The notes: generated by a model not told the origin, from the letters alone. Positions 46,467 to 58,117 are shown, counted from the stretch's first letter. The stretch: 64,000 nucleotides of DNA from Panicum virgatum (GCF_016808335.1 NC_053141.1:19351756-19415755); one strand, 5' to 3'. A program made the numbers and translations.

Positions 46467-47888
46467 TCAAGTGCTACTAATCTGCCCCAAATCTCTGATA
46501 AACTTTGCGAATGCCTCTTCAGAAGACCCGCATTCCTTAATAGCCTCCAAGGCCTTCTCCTTGGTGACCGCGAGCCGCTCCCTCAGCACCTTCCCTTCCT
46601 CGGTGTCCATCACCAGCCTCACCTTCGCCTCCACCTCCCCCGCCTTGACGAGCTCCCCGTACCCCTCCATCTCGACGGCGATCTTCATCTCCTCCACCAG
46701 GAACACCTTGTTCATACTCTGCTCCGCGTACAGCGGCCAGCATATCATCGGCAGCCCAGCCGTGATCGCCTCCAGCGTGGAGTTCCACCCGCAGTGCGTC
46801 ACGAACGCGGCGACCGCCTCGTGCTGCACCACCTCCGACTGCGGCGCCCAGTTCTTGACCACCATGCCCCTGCCCTTCGTCCTCTCCACGAACCCTGCCG
46901 GAAGCAGCCGCTCCAGGTCCGGTTCCGGGAACTTGCTCTGTTCTTCCCGCGGGCTCCTCACCGCCCACAGGAACCGGTGGCCGGAGCTCTCTAACCCGCG
47001 GGCGATCTCCTGCAACTGCGCGGCCGAGAAGGCGCCCATGCTGCCGAAGCAGAGGAACACGACGCTCCGCTTGGGCTGCGCGTCCAGCCACGCCAGGCAC
47101 TCGTGCCTCTCGCCGCCGCCGCTCTGTCCCCTGCTGCCGCTGTTGACCAGAGGCCCAATGCAGTAGACTCTCGGCGTCGGCCTGCCGGGCACGCAGACGC
47201 CGTCGTGGAGGGCTTTCAGGGCCGTGGGCTCCAGCCAATCGAAGGTGTTGACCAGCACGCCCGCCCCCTCCGCCATGCGCTTGAACTGGTAGAGCCGGAC
47301 CTTGGCCGCTTCGCTTTCCTTGTCCTGCACCGTCTGCAGCATGTCCGCCGCGCGGATCGGCGGCATGCCGGGGCAGCAGCGCACGGGCGCGTCCCTGCCC
47401 ATCTCCCTGAACGACGGCACGGTGGGGTAGAAATAGGGCAGGTTAAGGAACACGGCGAGGTCGCTGGCCGCGGAGGGGAAGAAGAAGTAGGCGGGGACGC
47501 CGAGCTCGGCCGCGACGTCGAGCGCGTCGACGCAGAACATGTCGAGCAGCAGCGCGTGGACGCCTCCGCGGCCGGCGCGCAGCGAGTGGAGGAGGTCCCG
47601 GAGCGCGGGGTTGGCGAGCTGGAGCGTGTCGAGGCTGCGCCTCACCGGGTGCACCCCGACGTCGGGGCTGGCCGGCGCTGGGACAGGGAGGAGGCGGAAC
47701 GCGATGTCCGGGTTGGCGGCGGCGAGGCGCGCGACCGCGGCGGCCGACACGGCGTCGGCGTCGGGCGGGTCGACGACGGCGATGAGCGCGGCGAGGCCGT
47801 GGCGCAGGAGGGCCTTGGCGAGCTCCACCATGGGGGTGAGGTGGCCCACGCCTAGCGACGGGTACAGCACGAGCGTCTCCTTCCCCAT
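46467..47888 (-). CDS. UDP-glycosyltransferase, UGT88-like
   Basis: A single exon encodes 473 residues of a GT1 family enzyme, which moves sugar (usually glucose from UDP-glucose) onto small hydrophobic acceptors in the cytosol. The N-terminal acceptor domain has the catalytic His16 in GVGHL and the partner Asp116 in LLLDMF. The 44-residue plant PSPG box spans 347-390: it opens with WAPQ, has HCGWNS at 365-370, and ends in Gln390, the residue associated with UDP-glucose preference. Length and motif spacing are normal for the family. The overall sequence (for example [18 protein letters not shown]) looks most like UGT88, whose members act on flavonoids and other phenolics. The acceptor cannot be read from sequence. 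The gene converges on the phytocyanin gene; the two do not appear functionally linked. Confidence 0.95.
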   Translation of the reverse strand: MGKETLVLYPSLGVGHLTPMVELAKALLRHGLAALIAVVDPPDADAVSAAAVARLAAANPDIAFRLLPVPAPASPDVGVHPVRRSLDTLQLANPALRDLLHSLRAGRGGVHALLLDMFCVDALDVAAELGVPAYFFFPSAASDLAVFLNLPYFYPTVPSFREMGRDAPVRCCPGMPPIRAADMLQTVQDKESEAAKVRLYQFKRMAEGAGVLVNTFDWLEPTALKALHDGVCVPGRPTPRVYCIGPLVNSGSRGQSGGGERHECLAWLDAQPKRSVVFLCFGSMGAFSAAQLQEIARGLESSGHRFLWAVRSPREEQSKFPEPDLERLLPAGFVERTKGRGMVVKNWAPQSEVVQHEAVAAFVTHCGWNSTLEAITAGLPMICWPLYAEQSMNKVFLVEEMKIAVEMEGYGELVKAGEVEAKVRLVMDTEEGKVLRERLAVTKEKALEAIKECGSSEEAFAKFIRDLGQISST

Positions 47889-47955
47889 GGCTGCGCGCGC
47901 TGTTCTCGAGCTTTGAATCCGGCTTCGAGGTTGCAGCTCCAGGCATCAGTACAAC

Positions 47956-47963
47956 TATTTATA
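47956..47963 (-). promoter_or_regulatory. TATA box of the UGT88-like gene
   Basis: The minus strand reads TATAAATA 68 bases upstream of the start codon at 47888. The position suits a short 5' UTR. Confidence 0.65.
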
Positions 47964-49303
47964 GGATTTCGCTATAGGAGTTGTTGCCGAGAACTTTGCA
48001 TGGATGAAAAGAAGGAAAAAGGAATCGATCAATGGGACAGACGTTCACATGGTTGCCGTGGCGATATGCGTAGAATAGTCCAAGCCAGCACCCAGCAGGC
48101 GGGTCACTAGACGGCATCTTCCAAACTCGCCAAGCAAGCGTCTCGTGCCTGTGCAGCTGTGCTATTTTCCGCCGGCGTCATAGCTGACGTTATCCACATG
48201 GCCTTACTTCTCTAGTTCTCTGCTGCTGAGTCAGACAGGAGTTGATGCTTAGCTTAAATAGCAAGGTCATGGAAGACGAACTTTTAAGGTGCTCTGGAAT
48301 AGTAGATTGGAAGTCTCGATTACTGATTAGGCAAGTCGTTGACACGTTATTGGGCTATGTAGTTATACCAAGTAGCACTAGTTCGTGGTCTCAGATTTCC
48401 TACCACAACTCCACGAGTAATTGTCTTATTTTGCTCGCTCGTGTCTTGAGGTCTTAGGTTTCAAACATCCTCTACATGAAAAGATAACGCCTACCTAAGT
48501 CTCCGGATACGGATTAAAGATGTCCTAGCAAATGCATCTGATCCTGCCTCATTCGGCAGCCCTGGACTCAATCAAGGCTGGGATTAATTCATTCCAACTG
48601 GTTTCACTCAAACCCATAATCATTCCACCTGATCATGATGGATTCCTAGCCAGGAATCAAACCCGCTGCTTATTTGTATGTTCGGTACTAATGGAACCTT
48701 TCCACCAGATTTTAACATATGTAGTAATTAATAGCGACAACTCTTTTGCTATACTCCCTTCATTCACTTTTGATATCTATATCGATTATCATCAATGCGA
48801 TCAAGTCCCGAGAAGATGTCGCCCGTACATTTCGATTGGGGACTGGTTTTTCTCATATTTGATGCTTGATTTCCTCTTGCGGAGGGATGACTCTGCAAGG
48901 TTGACGCAGTCTGTAATGCTATCAGAGACACGGTCGATGCCGTCAAGTAGTTCAGAGTTGTCTACTCAGGCGCAGGATTGCCATTAGGTCCTTCAAATAG
49001 TTTTTGATCGTAATGGATGAAACCGTGTTGTTTGCGAGCTCTATGTGATCCTGGATGGGGTCTTGGTGAAACTCAGCCATGGGGGCCTCTAGGTCAACGA
49101 TGGCTTTCTGTCTAGTAATTTCCAAAAGGTTGTCCAGGTCCTCTTCCAGTTCGAAAAGAGTTTTAGTGTGGTTACGTCGAAATCGGGTTGATCCCGGACT
49201 TCCTTGACATGAACCGGGAGATTGATCTCGTCGAGTAGGTCAACAAAGTTGTCGACTTCACGACGTCGCGAGGCTTCGAATGTTTCCAGTGTGCTGGGGT
49301 CAA
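47964..49303. other. UGT upstream region, then decayed Gypsy internal sequence
   Basis: Bases 47964-48240 are the distal UGT promoter region. At 48754 CTCCCTTCATTCACTTTTGA resembles a Stowaway end, but no partner was found. From about 48990 to 49303 the minus strand continues the Gypsy leader/gag region of the LTR at 49458, with many stops. A 151-codon plus frame at 48532-48987 matches nothing I recognise. Confidence 0.4.
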
Positions 49304-49408
49304 TCAGGTGACTGTCGAAGCCACGGAGCCATCAGCGACAAAAACCCAGGAGCCAATGTAGATAGTGGTGCCTTTGGTAGGCATCGCGTTGTTGTCGAGA
49401 GGTGCCAT
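49304..49408 (-). pseudogene. Start of a Gypsy gag-like ORF, truncated
   Basis: The ATG at 49408 lies 30 bases inside the primer site and opens 34 codons (MAPLDNNAMPTKGTTIYIGS and onward) before a TGA at 49304-49306. Its position after LTR and primer site marks it as the decayed N-terminus of the element's gag. Confidence 0.5.
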
Positions 49409-49437
49409 TGAGTTCTTCCGATGATCATTGGTGAAGC

Positions 49438-49455
49438 CCCCTACCTGGCGTGCCA
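49438..49455 (-). other. Primer binding site of the Gypsy remnant
   Basis: The minus strand reads TGGCACGCCAGGTAGGGG, like the TGGCGCGCCAGGTAGGGG site of many grass Gypsy elements, two bases inside the LTR. Confidence 0.65.
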
Positions 49456-49457
49456 GC

Positions 49458-49868
49458 TGTCAATGTTTAACCGCCAAGCTCTCCGAGGTATACCCTGAGG
49501 AGATTGAGTGTAGGCGGGAACTCGTCAAGATCAGAACGCGATGGTGCAAGGAACACAAAGATTTAGACAGGTTCAGGCCGCCAGAGCGTAATACCATACG
49601 TCCTGTGTGCTTGTTTGTGTTGCCTTAGGTGTTGAGATGTTTTGAAGGGATCCCTGCCCGCCCTTATATAGTCTGCGGGGGACAGAGTTACATGGAAAGT
49701 CCTACCCGAGTACTACTAGAGTCCTACTCCAATGTAGTCGGGTAGTTTCTTGTACATCAACTAGTTCTACTACTATCCATATAGTTACATCAACTAGTAC
49801 ATCCATGCGCTATCCCTTACTCTAGAACATTCCACGCTGTGAGCAGTCCCGCTGCCTCGAGTCTGACA
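49458..49868 (-). repeat. 5' LTR of a minus-strand Gypsy remnant
   Basis: The minus strand starts TGTCAGACTCGAGG and ends CATTGACA (411 bp), with a TATATAA box at 49664-49670. The primer site follows. No 3' LTR is seen to the left, so the element is truncated. Confidence 0.72.
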
Positions 49869-50614
49869 GACCCCCTCATACTCTAGCCGCCCCCTCCTGA
49901 TTTCCATCGCCCATCCCTCGACTCGCGCCGTCATGCCGCCTCCCAGCTGGTGTCGTATCGTCGCCCTAGATGCATCACTTTGTTCGTGGAATCATCACCT
50001 GAAGGCAGTGGCCCATAAGCGGTCGGCCCACGACCACATCTTTGTCTTCCTCCCTCATGTCGCCGGCCTCCTCCGCCTCCGAGGGCACCGCTGCTGACCC
50101 TTGCTGGCCCCCGCGCCACCGGCCACCTACGTCTCCAAAGGCTCCCGCCCTCGAAGCCGCTACCGCCACCGACCCTACTCGCCCCATGCCACCAACCAAC
50201 TCCATCTACTGTGACCCTACCCTTTGCCCATGCACTGCCCGTCAATTCCGTCTACGCCAGCTCCCGCCACCAGATCCGCCTCCGCGACCCACCATTGCCC
50301 TAATCTGCCTCATGCCAAACCCCCACCGGACCCTCACTGTGACACCCCCGCCACCTCTATGCCCATGGGGGGGGGGGGCTCCACCACCCGCGGCTGGCGG
50401 CGCCCCGCTGCCCTGCCCACAACCCGTCGCTGGCACCATCCAAGACCCTCCTTCTATACTCTCGTAGCTCATCGGAGAAAACCAGCCCCTGGTAGCCCGA
50501 ACCTTAAAGTTCCTAACTTGAACACTCAAGAAGCGAGCAGCGGCGACGAGGCAGTGGAAGAGAACATTAGGGGCTTATGCGATGGTTACCTGCACCACTT
50601 CAAGCGATGGTTCA
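49869..50614. other. GC-rich intergenic region, nothing clear
   Basis: Proline- and alanine-rich frames occur on both strands, without a domain. A 12-G run lies near 50370. Bases 50615-50622 are the target site of the hAT element that follows. Confidence 0.4.
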
Positions 50615-50622
50615 GCTGTTTG

Positions 50623-51378
50623 CAGGCCCGGCCCTGAGGGGGGTCGAGCTGTGCAGCCGCCCCGGGCCCCCAAAACGTAGGGGCCTCCTAAGGTAACACG
50701 CATACATATATACGTATACTTGTAAATGGGCTAGGTTCACACGACAAGCAAGAAGCAACGCTAGAAAGCCTACGAGCTAATCACGCAGTCATGCTTGTCT
50801 AATTGGCAATTGCGTACCACGCTGCCAGCCGACTCATCGATTCCTTGAATTCTCATTGTCGTTGTTCATTCACTCACCCTGATTGGATTCCAATCTCACT
50901 GCCCGTAACTCGTAAATCATCTGATAGACTGATACTAGCCCCTTCATTGATCCTTCGTCTTTGAAGTCAGAATTCATCTATTAGCATCTACCCTCTATAT
51001 CTACGTGTGATAATTATCTTTTTGAAAATTTCAGAGTCCTCATGTCATCTAGAAGACACCCATCAAAGTTAAAACTATTGAAGAATTATTTCAGGTCCGT
51101 AATATCTCAAAAAAGGTTAAATGGTTTGGCCACTTTATGCATTGAGAATAAATTATTGGTAGATCAACACTAATGCCATCATCGATGATTTCACATTGAG
51201 AAATGCTAAAAGAAATTTTAAGCTAATGTGTATAAATTGTATGATATAAATGTTGCTTTGGACACTTTAAAGTGTTTTTGACTACTACTGTTATTGTTAT
51301 TATTAGTTCATAGTATTGTTAGGGGGCCCTCTCTTTTTAGTTACGCCCCGGGCCACCAAAAACTCAGGACCGGGCCTG
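50623..51378. mobile_element. hAT-type non-autonomous element, 756 bp
   Basis: The inverted repeats CAGGCCCGGCCCTGAG and CAGGCCCGGTCCTGAG match at 15 of 16 positions. An exact 8-bp duplication GCTGTTTG flanks it (50615-50622 and 51379-51386). The interior is AT-rich without transposase coding. It sits about 770 bp upstream of the PSF3 start codon. Confidence 0.93.
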
Positions 51379-51386
51379 GCTGTTTG

Positions 51387-52147
51387 TAGCATAATGACTG
51401 TTTGTTTCTAATTATAATCGGCTTATCGGTGGAAATAAACGATAATCCCACCAAACGTCTCTCTTATTTTCACTTCTGTGATAATCTACTTTAGAGAAGT
51501 GAACTATGAAAAACGAGAACTGAGAAACGAAAACTTTTTTGTTTCTCTCAGACACTTCTATAGAACATAAATTAAGCGAAAACAACAGGGAAGAGGAACG
51601 GTGCCGCGTCGCCGCCTCGGAGTGGACCGGATCGGCATTTGTCCATTGGCCCAGCCCAAACTCGCCGCTGGATGTTGAGCACAAGCGGGAATCGAAGCTG
51701 TTAAAACCAAATTCCCCATCCGGCAACTTTTGTCTTCCGCTCCGCCCTGCCCCGCCCCGGCCAGATCCGCGCTCCGGCCGTCCGGCGGCCCTCGTCGTGG
51801 CCCCTCTGCTCGTTCCCCTTCCTAGCCACCCACTGCCACCATCGTCTCCATTGCAGCCGACGCTCCCTTCTTTGGTGCCTACCGCCGCCCTTACTCCTAC
51901 ACCCACGGCGCCGTTGAGCCGCCCCCGGCACCCCAAACGGCCCGACGCCTTCCTCGTGCCTGTAGCAAGGTAAGGCCCGAATCTACAATTGCACAAGTAG
52001 GCGATGTTGCATGATACGATGCTTCCACCGAATCTGTCTATCCTTAAAACGAATTGCTTTCGCTGCTCATTTACATTGTGCAGGCTGGTGGTGCGGAACT
52101 AGGAGTAATCAGTTGTGGTCCTGTGCTCTTGGTGTGCTTTTGGTCAG
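51387..52147 (+). other. Promoter, 5' UTR exon and leader intron of PSF3
   Basis: GC-rich leader sequence ends at 51969 before a donor GTAAGG. The acceptor GTCAG at 52143-52147 lies directly before the start codon, so the 5' UTR appears to contain an intron. No TATA box is evident. This leader exon has no counterpart at the duplicate locus. Confidence 0.55.
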
Positions 52148-55100
52148 ATGCCGGGTTACTTCGACATCGATGACATCCTCATGGAGGATGAGGTGATTCC
52201 GGATGCCTGTATTTTATCTTCTCTTCCCGCATGATGCCTGTGTATATGTGCTGAGTATATGCTTCTGCTCTGCCTGCAGCCTATTTCTGTTGTTTTCCAT
52301 GTAACTGCAAATGGTGTCGGCCTGCTAGATCCTGGCGCTGAAAGTAACTGTGTAAGTGTGCCTGTTGAATTTTATTTGTGGATGCTTCTAGTGCTAGGGT
52401 ATATAACTATATACACCTGCTTAGATATGTGGAGCAATCTTCTTATGTCCTATGCAGTTGTTTAATAGTAATGGTTAGCTAAGAGGCTTCTTATGTACTC
52501 TTTGACTTGGTTCAACTGACTTGGAATACCGGGTATTTTCTTCATTCTTGTCCTGGCTGCAGTATTTGTCATGAGCCCCAAATGGGAATTGGATGCCTTG
52601 CATTGTGGACGAATTTGGGATGATTATCTTCTATAAAAGAGGATCTTAGTCTTTCCCTTTCTATATCCAGGTAGAGAAGGGTGCCAAGGTAGAGCTTCCG
52701 TTTTGGCTTGCGCATGGGCTGCTGTCTCTGGAACAAGCTGTGTCAATAAATCCGCCTCCATGCTTCACACAGAAGTAGTTTCTTCGGTCTTTGTTGTTGC
52801 ATTACTGCATACACAAAAATTATTAGAGCAACAGCAAAGTATGAAAGCACATGGAGTATTCTGTTTTTTTTTTCTTTTGAGAAGCATACATGAAATTTCA
52901 TGTCAAACTACTAAATGATAGGATCAGTTTTTTCTTGCCTCTATTGCAGGATACTGTAGTCTTCCACAGTAAACAGTAATATCTGCAAACCTTTCTTTTA
53001 TAACATGATTAAAAAATTTATTAAAGACATGAATCAATCGAAGGGGAAACCATTTTCAATTACACTGAATATTCAAATGGCTCCCAAGAATTATATTTTT
53101 GCTGAATGGATGAGTTTTAGCAATTGAAAATTAGAGTATGGAACACAGGTTCTGCCGTATTCTCTTTGAAAACTTGAATGCCTCTGTCTCAATATCTTAT
53201 CTAATACTACAGAACTCGAAAAGAGATCCAAGCTGATGCGGCCTGTGTGGACTTGAGGGTTCGTTGCCCCTACTTTTATGAGCTTGGGTGCAAGATTGTT
53301 CCTTTGTGAGTTTCCTCACCACTTCAGTAATGCGTACCATCAGATTTCATGGTTATCTCAGTTTATTCACATGTTCTTTTGATTGAACTGTTTTATAATT
53401 TTCTTCTTGGAATACCGATTCATTTACTTTACATAATTTTGACCTTTGTGTTGACGTACAAGTGGATTAGACATAAGTCAATTGAATTGCTACCTTCTGT
53501 CATCACCATAGGCTTTTGGATGAGTCGGTAGTGCAGGCTCTGAACAAATGTGATTTCAGTACCTTTGCTGCCAATTTTTAATGTTCTTAGGGTTCATTTA
53601 TAAATTCCTAAGGAATCTGTGGAAACGTGATGATCTGTTTTATTCAAGTAGCGTTGTTCATGTCTCAGAAAAATATTGCTTTTACACTACATGATTCTTG
53701 AAAATAGCTCTATGGCTTCAGGCTCAAGTGCGATGCTTCTGTTTTTTTTTTCCTAACCACAAAAGCTCCTAAAGTCCCCTTTATTAAGGGAAAAAAGACA
53801 GTTGTCGAGAACTTAAGTTGACATGTTTCATTAAGAGAAATGGGAAAAAAGTGATGAATTCCAGAACTGTTGAAGTGTTTCATTAAGGTAAAAAAGACAA
53901 CTGACATGGCATGATGGAGAGATCACCGAAGAAAGTGGCTTTGAGGCTTGAATCAGATTGGGTAGTGAAATATTAAGGGTGATGAATCACCCTCCTAATA
54001 ATGGTGGTGTTCGTATACAGCCATTACAGGAAGTCAGGAGGCGTTGACCAAACTGAAACTTTTGGGAGTTCTTTGGTGCTGCAAAGTTAGCACACCGGAA
54101 TCCTCTATGCATTGAGCATGTTTGTTGGTCAGCTTACCTTTGACTGTATTTTATTTGTCAGTGTACTAGCATTTTGTTATGTTTGACTGTTTAATTGATT
54201 ATATAAATCTATTTCCCAAAAAAGGACATGTTCCCTTGCATTTCTTAAAAAAGCATGGTCCTTTTGTCTTGATCTTTCTTTCATTTTTATTTGAGACTAT
54301 ACTGTATTTTGTAGAAATTTGACAGTAATAGCATTTGGTTATGTTCCCTATAATGCTGGACCATTTTAAACGATTATATCAATCTATTTCCTTAGAAGGA
54401 CATGTTCGCTTGCATTTCTTAAAAATGCATGGTCCTTTCGTCTTGTTTTTTCTTATTTGAGACTATTGTATTATGTAGAAATATGACAGTACTAGCATTT
54501 TGTTATGTTCCTTATAAAATCTATTCCCCGAAAAGGACATGCTCGCTTGTATTCTTACAAAGGCAATGTACTTTGGTCCTGGAATTGACAAGTAATTAAT
54601 TTGTAGTCGAATATCTATTTCAGTTACCTAGCAATCGGTTGTATTTCCCTTCAGAGAGTATATTTTCAGTTCAATTCTATATGATGTTAATGGTTCACTG
54701 TTGATTTTATTATTGTTACCACCAGTCCCTCTGTACTGTTGGTTCTATGTGGTGCAAACTAGTTCACTGCCGATTCTATGATTGATACAACTGGTCCACT
54801 GGCCCATTGCTCAAGCGCCATTGTACAGAATTTTGTCGTAACCTGACAAACATGCCTTGATGCTACAAGTTATTACTATTACCACATTTATACTTCTCAA
54901 CTATGTCTGGCAGTCTGAAACCTCAAGCAATTTTAGTTGTTCCCCTTTCCCATGAAGTAATGTAGCTTTTTACAGACACGTGTTAGTTATGTTATCATGA
55001 TCTGGCATTCATGGACTCCTAGTCAGGTTGCCCTTGGTCTTTTTCCATCAATTTTTATGGATGTTAGAACTGTCATAGAATGTTGAAACCATGGATTCAA

Positions 55101-55671
55101 TTTTAATACTAGTGCTAATGCCTTGATAGGATAAATATTTGGTTGTCAAATGAAAATGGGTAGTTTATTCCCTCGATGAGCCATTTGAATTGGGATATCA
55201 GTGCCTCCTTTTGTTTCAGGAGATTTTGTTAAGATTCCCAAAAAAAGGTCTCAAGATTTTATTTTGCCTACTGTCTGTTTTCACATTTTCAGGGTGAGTG
55301 ACAAGAGCATTGGCCTGTTTTTGCGTTATGCTTTCACCAGTCGGTACAAAGAGGTTCTAAGCAAGTCTCACAGTTCTTCCATGATGACAGTGCCCAAGTT
55401 TGTCCCACGCCTTACCAAAGAAGAAACTCGTGGTAAGCAAACATCTCATGTTGTACTTGTCCTCGTGCTGCTGCCAACAGATTACAAAACCAACTATTTT
55501 GCTGCAATACACTGACAGACTAGTTATATTTTTCTTGAAGTATTTGAATCTGCTAGGGAATCGATGGCTGCTTTCAAGAAGTGGCGTGCTGGTGGTGTGA
55601 GGTTGCATAAGGCTTCCATCCTTGGCAGGAAGAGGAAGACAAAGCTGCCTGATGGGGCTTCTACTCCTTGA
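52148..55671 (+). CDS. PSF3: DNA replication complex GINS subunit PSF3
   Basis: Six coding exons, 52148-52192, 52280-52351, 52671-52774, 53213-53305, 55293-55432 and 55541-55671, encode 194 residues, the usual plant PSF3 length. All introns are GT-AG, and the frame closes through every junction. The protein opens MPGYFDIDDILMED, where DDIL is conserved to animals. It contains KVELPFWLAHGL (45-56), matching the conserved core of PSF3 proteins, then an alpha-helical domain with VDLRVRCPYFYELG and IGLFLRYAFTSRYKEVL, and a basic tail GRKRKTK (180-186). PSF3 is one of four GINS subunits, which join Cdc45 and MCM2-7 in the CMG helicase that starts and drives nuclear DNA replication. An inverted, broken duplicate lies at 11357-16499, so this is the only functional copy in the window. 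Confidence 0.95.
54150..54580 (+). repeat. Tandem repeats of about 163 bp in PSF3 intron 4
   Basis: Blocks around TACTAGCATTTTGTTATG, AAAAGGACATGTTCGCTTGC and CATGGTCCTTTTGTCTTG recur at about 54163, 54327 and 54490, giving roughly 2.6 copies. The intron of the pseudogene copy has the same array in a different state. Confidence 0.75.
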
Positions 55672-56652
55672 ACATGCATGTTTAAGGTCTCCATGGCATG
55701 GAGTGCTTGAGCAGTCTACCTTATATGTTCATCTATGTTCACAGATTTGAGCTGTTAGTGTGTAGAAACTAGAAAGAGAAGGATAACAACAATTTAATAC
55801 TTCTGTCACACATCTGTCTTGTATTGTGGTGCACCTTCGAAGTGCATCTCTTTAGCCAGACAGGACAGGTGACAGCAGCTCTGATCTGTTCTTTGTTTGG
55901 AGGGAGCAAATCTGTAGGAGTTTTAACTTAGTATATAGCAGGCTTTGCAGTTTCAACTTTGAGTATGTATGGAGACAGTTTGGATAAGTTTGATATGTTG
56001 AAAATGAAGGAGGCCGGGATCAGAAATGAGTCAATAATAATGATACAGCAACTTGTTTAAAGAAACAATCAAAATTGTTGCTGCAGGATGAGGCTTAAGA
56101 GCTCTGGAGCATGGTTGATTTAAGCTTTGAATACATGCCACCTTTGCAAAATACATGAAAATAATATAAAGCTTGAGCTTGGCATGCAATGCGATCTATA
56201 GTTCCAACAGATGGGCAGCACCGTAAAGGTTTTCAGTAATCAGTATGAAAGTCCCTATTAATTTAATAACTCATGCTTTAATCATTGTACATGGTTTCTT
56301 TTCCTTTCTTTTTACTTATATATAAATTCTAAGATGTAAGAATGCAAAAGCTGTGATCGACACTGGAAATGGACAAACAATCTTCATCCTGTCGGACCTG
56401 TTGTTGGCTTGAGCACATGGACACGGTGTTATTTAGGAACTCTGTTTCGAGCACAACTAACCAAACCATACAGAGATGCTACGTTATCAGTCCCTCTCTC
56501 TGTCTCCTTCGTTGGCATTACATTTATTTTTCCTACCTATAGAAAATCTGCAGTGCAACTTTCCGGTGCAATGACGATCCCCTGCCGTTGATGAGTAAAA
56601 CCTCTTTATCTCTAGGGGCGCCGGTCATGGTGGCCGATCGGTCAGAGTATCT
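55672..56652. other. PSF3 3' flank, nothing further recognised
   Basis: Homology with the flank of the inverted duplicate continues to about 56130, then stops. The rest is AT-rich, with no gene seen. Confidence 0.5.
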
Positions 56653-56660
56653 ATCATATA

Positions 56661-57188
56661 GAAAAAAAAATTCAATTTACTTCCCTCAACTATAGCCAAA
56701 ATCTGGATAACCCCCTCAACTATAACTCGATTCAATTTACCTCCTAAACTATGCCATTTAATTCACTTTACTCCATAATATAATTTATCTTTTTTATTTC
56801 TTCATACACAAGTTGAATTTTAATTTCAAATTTTGCAGGGTAGTAGTGGACATCACAACGCATATTTAAAAAAATATTATAATTTTTTCCTCGTTAATTT
56901 TCATATAATTTTGAACTCAAATGATTAATTTATTATTAAATATCTTAACCTATCAAAATAATAATAAAAATTATGATATATTTTTTACCATGCATTATGA
57001 TGTGTACTATTATCTCGTAAAATTTCAACTTCAAACTCTACATATGCATGGAGAAATGAAAAAAAATTATATTAGAGAGGTCATTTGAACCAAAAGGCAT
57101 AACTGGAGGGTTAAAGAAATCAAACAATAGTTTAGAGGTTTATCCAGACTTTAGTTATAGTTGAGAGTAGTAATTTAGACTTTTTCCC
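56661..57188. mobile_element. Mutator-type MITE, 528 bp
   Basis: The ends form long inverted repeats of about 45 bp; both carry CTCAACTATA followed by a TCTGGATAA block. Flanking 8-mers ATCATATA (56653-56660) and ATCGTATA (57189-57196) differ at one base. An 8-11 bp duplication with long inverted repeats fits Mutator-like MITEs. The interior is AT-rich and non-coding. Confidence 0.75.
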
Positions 57189-57196
57189 ATCGTATA

Positions 57197-57650
57197 TGAA
57201 CGTGAACTGAGAACAAAAGACTTGTCGTAAAGATGAAGCCCAGATGAAATCCGACAGCGACGCCCATACGTTGCAGCTCCTCGTTGAGCACGAGCAGGGG
57301 ACAGTCGGCCGCGTCAGAATGGAAGAGGTCGGGGGATCGGAGTTTTTGAGCATCTGTTATTACCAGTGAAGCCTAGAGAGCTGTGGGGCCGCCGAGCCAA
57401 GTGCCGCCATGGCGCCATGTGACAACAACACGCTACAGCCTGGAGGAACGAAGGCGAAGGAAGCTGACGCGCAGCGCAGTAGGCGCGTGTGTGAACGGGA
57501 TCGCGGGTCACGGGAGCAGCCAGGCAGGCAATCGGGGAGGGGAGGGGGACGGGACCGTTTTTTTTTTTTTTTTTTTTTGCAATGTAGCCTTTTTCGCGAA
57601 AAAATTTCAGATCTGGATTTTTTTATAACTTTTTATAAAAATGGACTCTG
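57197..57650. other. No gene recognised; poly-T tract
   Basis: A run of 21 T lies at 57558-57578. The rest is mixed sequence leading into the GGCGCC repeat block, with no supported coding region. Confidence 0.4.
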
Positions 57651-57855
57651 GGGTCGGCGCCATAATTCACGGCGCCGAGATAACACGTCTCGGCGCCACG
57701 GACTACGGCGCCGAGCCGCCCAGGCCGTTCCCTGGCAGTCGATGTGGCGGAGGTCGGCGCCACAAATTATGGCGCCCTGGCAGTCGACGTGGTGGAGGTC
57801 GGCGCCACAGATTTTGGCGCCGAGCTCGGGGCCATAATTTGTGGCGCCGAGCTTG
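57651..57855 (+). repeat. GGCGCC-rich repeat block upstream of a GRF zinc-finger remnant
   Basis: The palindrome GGCGCC occurs nine times in about 200 bp, alternately as TCGGCGCCA and GGCGCCGAG. Two tandem units of about 46 bp (CCTGGCAGTCGAYGTGGYGG and the following GGCGCC pair) lie at about 57730-57820. It precedes the zinc-finger remnant by about 260 bp and may be its leader region. Confidence 0.75.
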
Positions 57856-58117
57856 GTGGCTTATATCTCCCCTTTCTTTCTTTTTTTTTCTTTCTTCACG
57901 AGCTTCTATCATTTGTTCCACCCCTTTCTCGGTTTTTATCACAACCTCCACTCGCCCAAACGACAAATTTGACCTTGAGAAGTCCGATTAAAACCACAGA
58001 TCTGCAAGAGCAAGGTATTTTCTATGCCCTCTTAATTTTTCACGCATGGATTTTGTTTTCAGTAGGTGCATTGTTGAAATAATTGTTCGTCATTAGGCGC
58101 ACTACACCAAAGCGCCA

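Noticed and set aside
47103..47855. 250-codon plus-strand frame
   Set aside because: It is the antisense shadow of the glycosyltransferase gene and has no independent support.
48754..48800. Stowaway MITE
   Set aside because: Only one end (CTCCCTTCATTCAC) is present. No inverted partner with a TA flank was found.
51539..51973. 144-codon frame upstream of PSF3 as a separate gene
   Set aside because: It corresponds to the GC-rich 5' leader exon of PSF3, ending at a splice donor. The product has no recognisable domain.
53518..53533. Extra PSF3 micro-exon (after CCATAG, before GTAGTG)
   Set aside because: Including it puts a stop in the next exon. Direct joining of 53305 to 55293 keeps the frame and the conserved residues.
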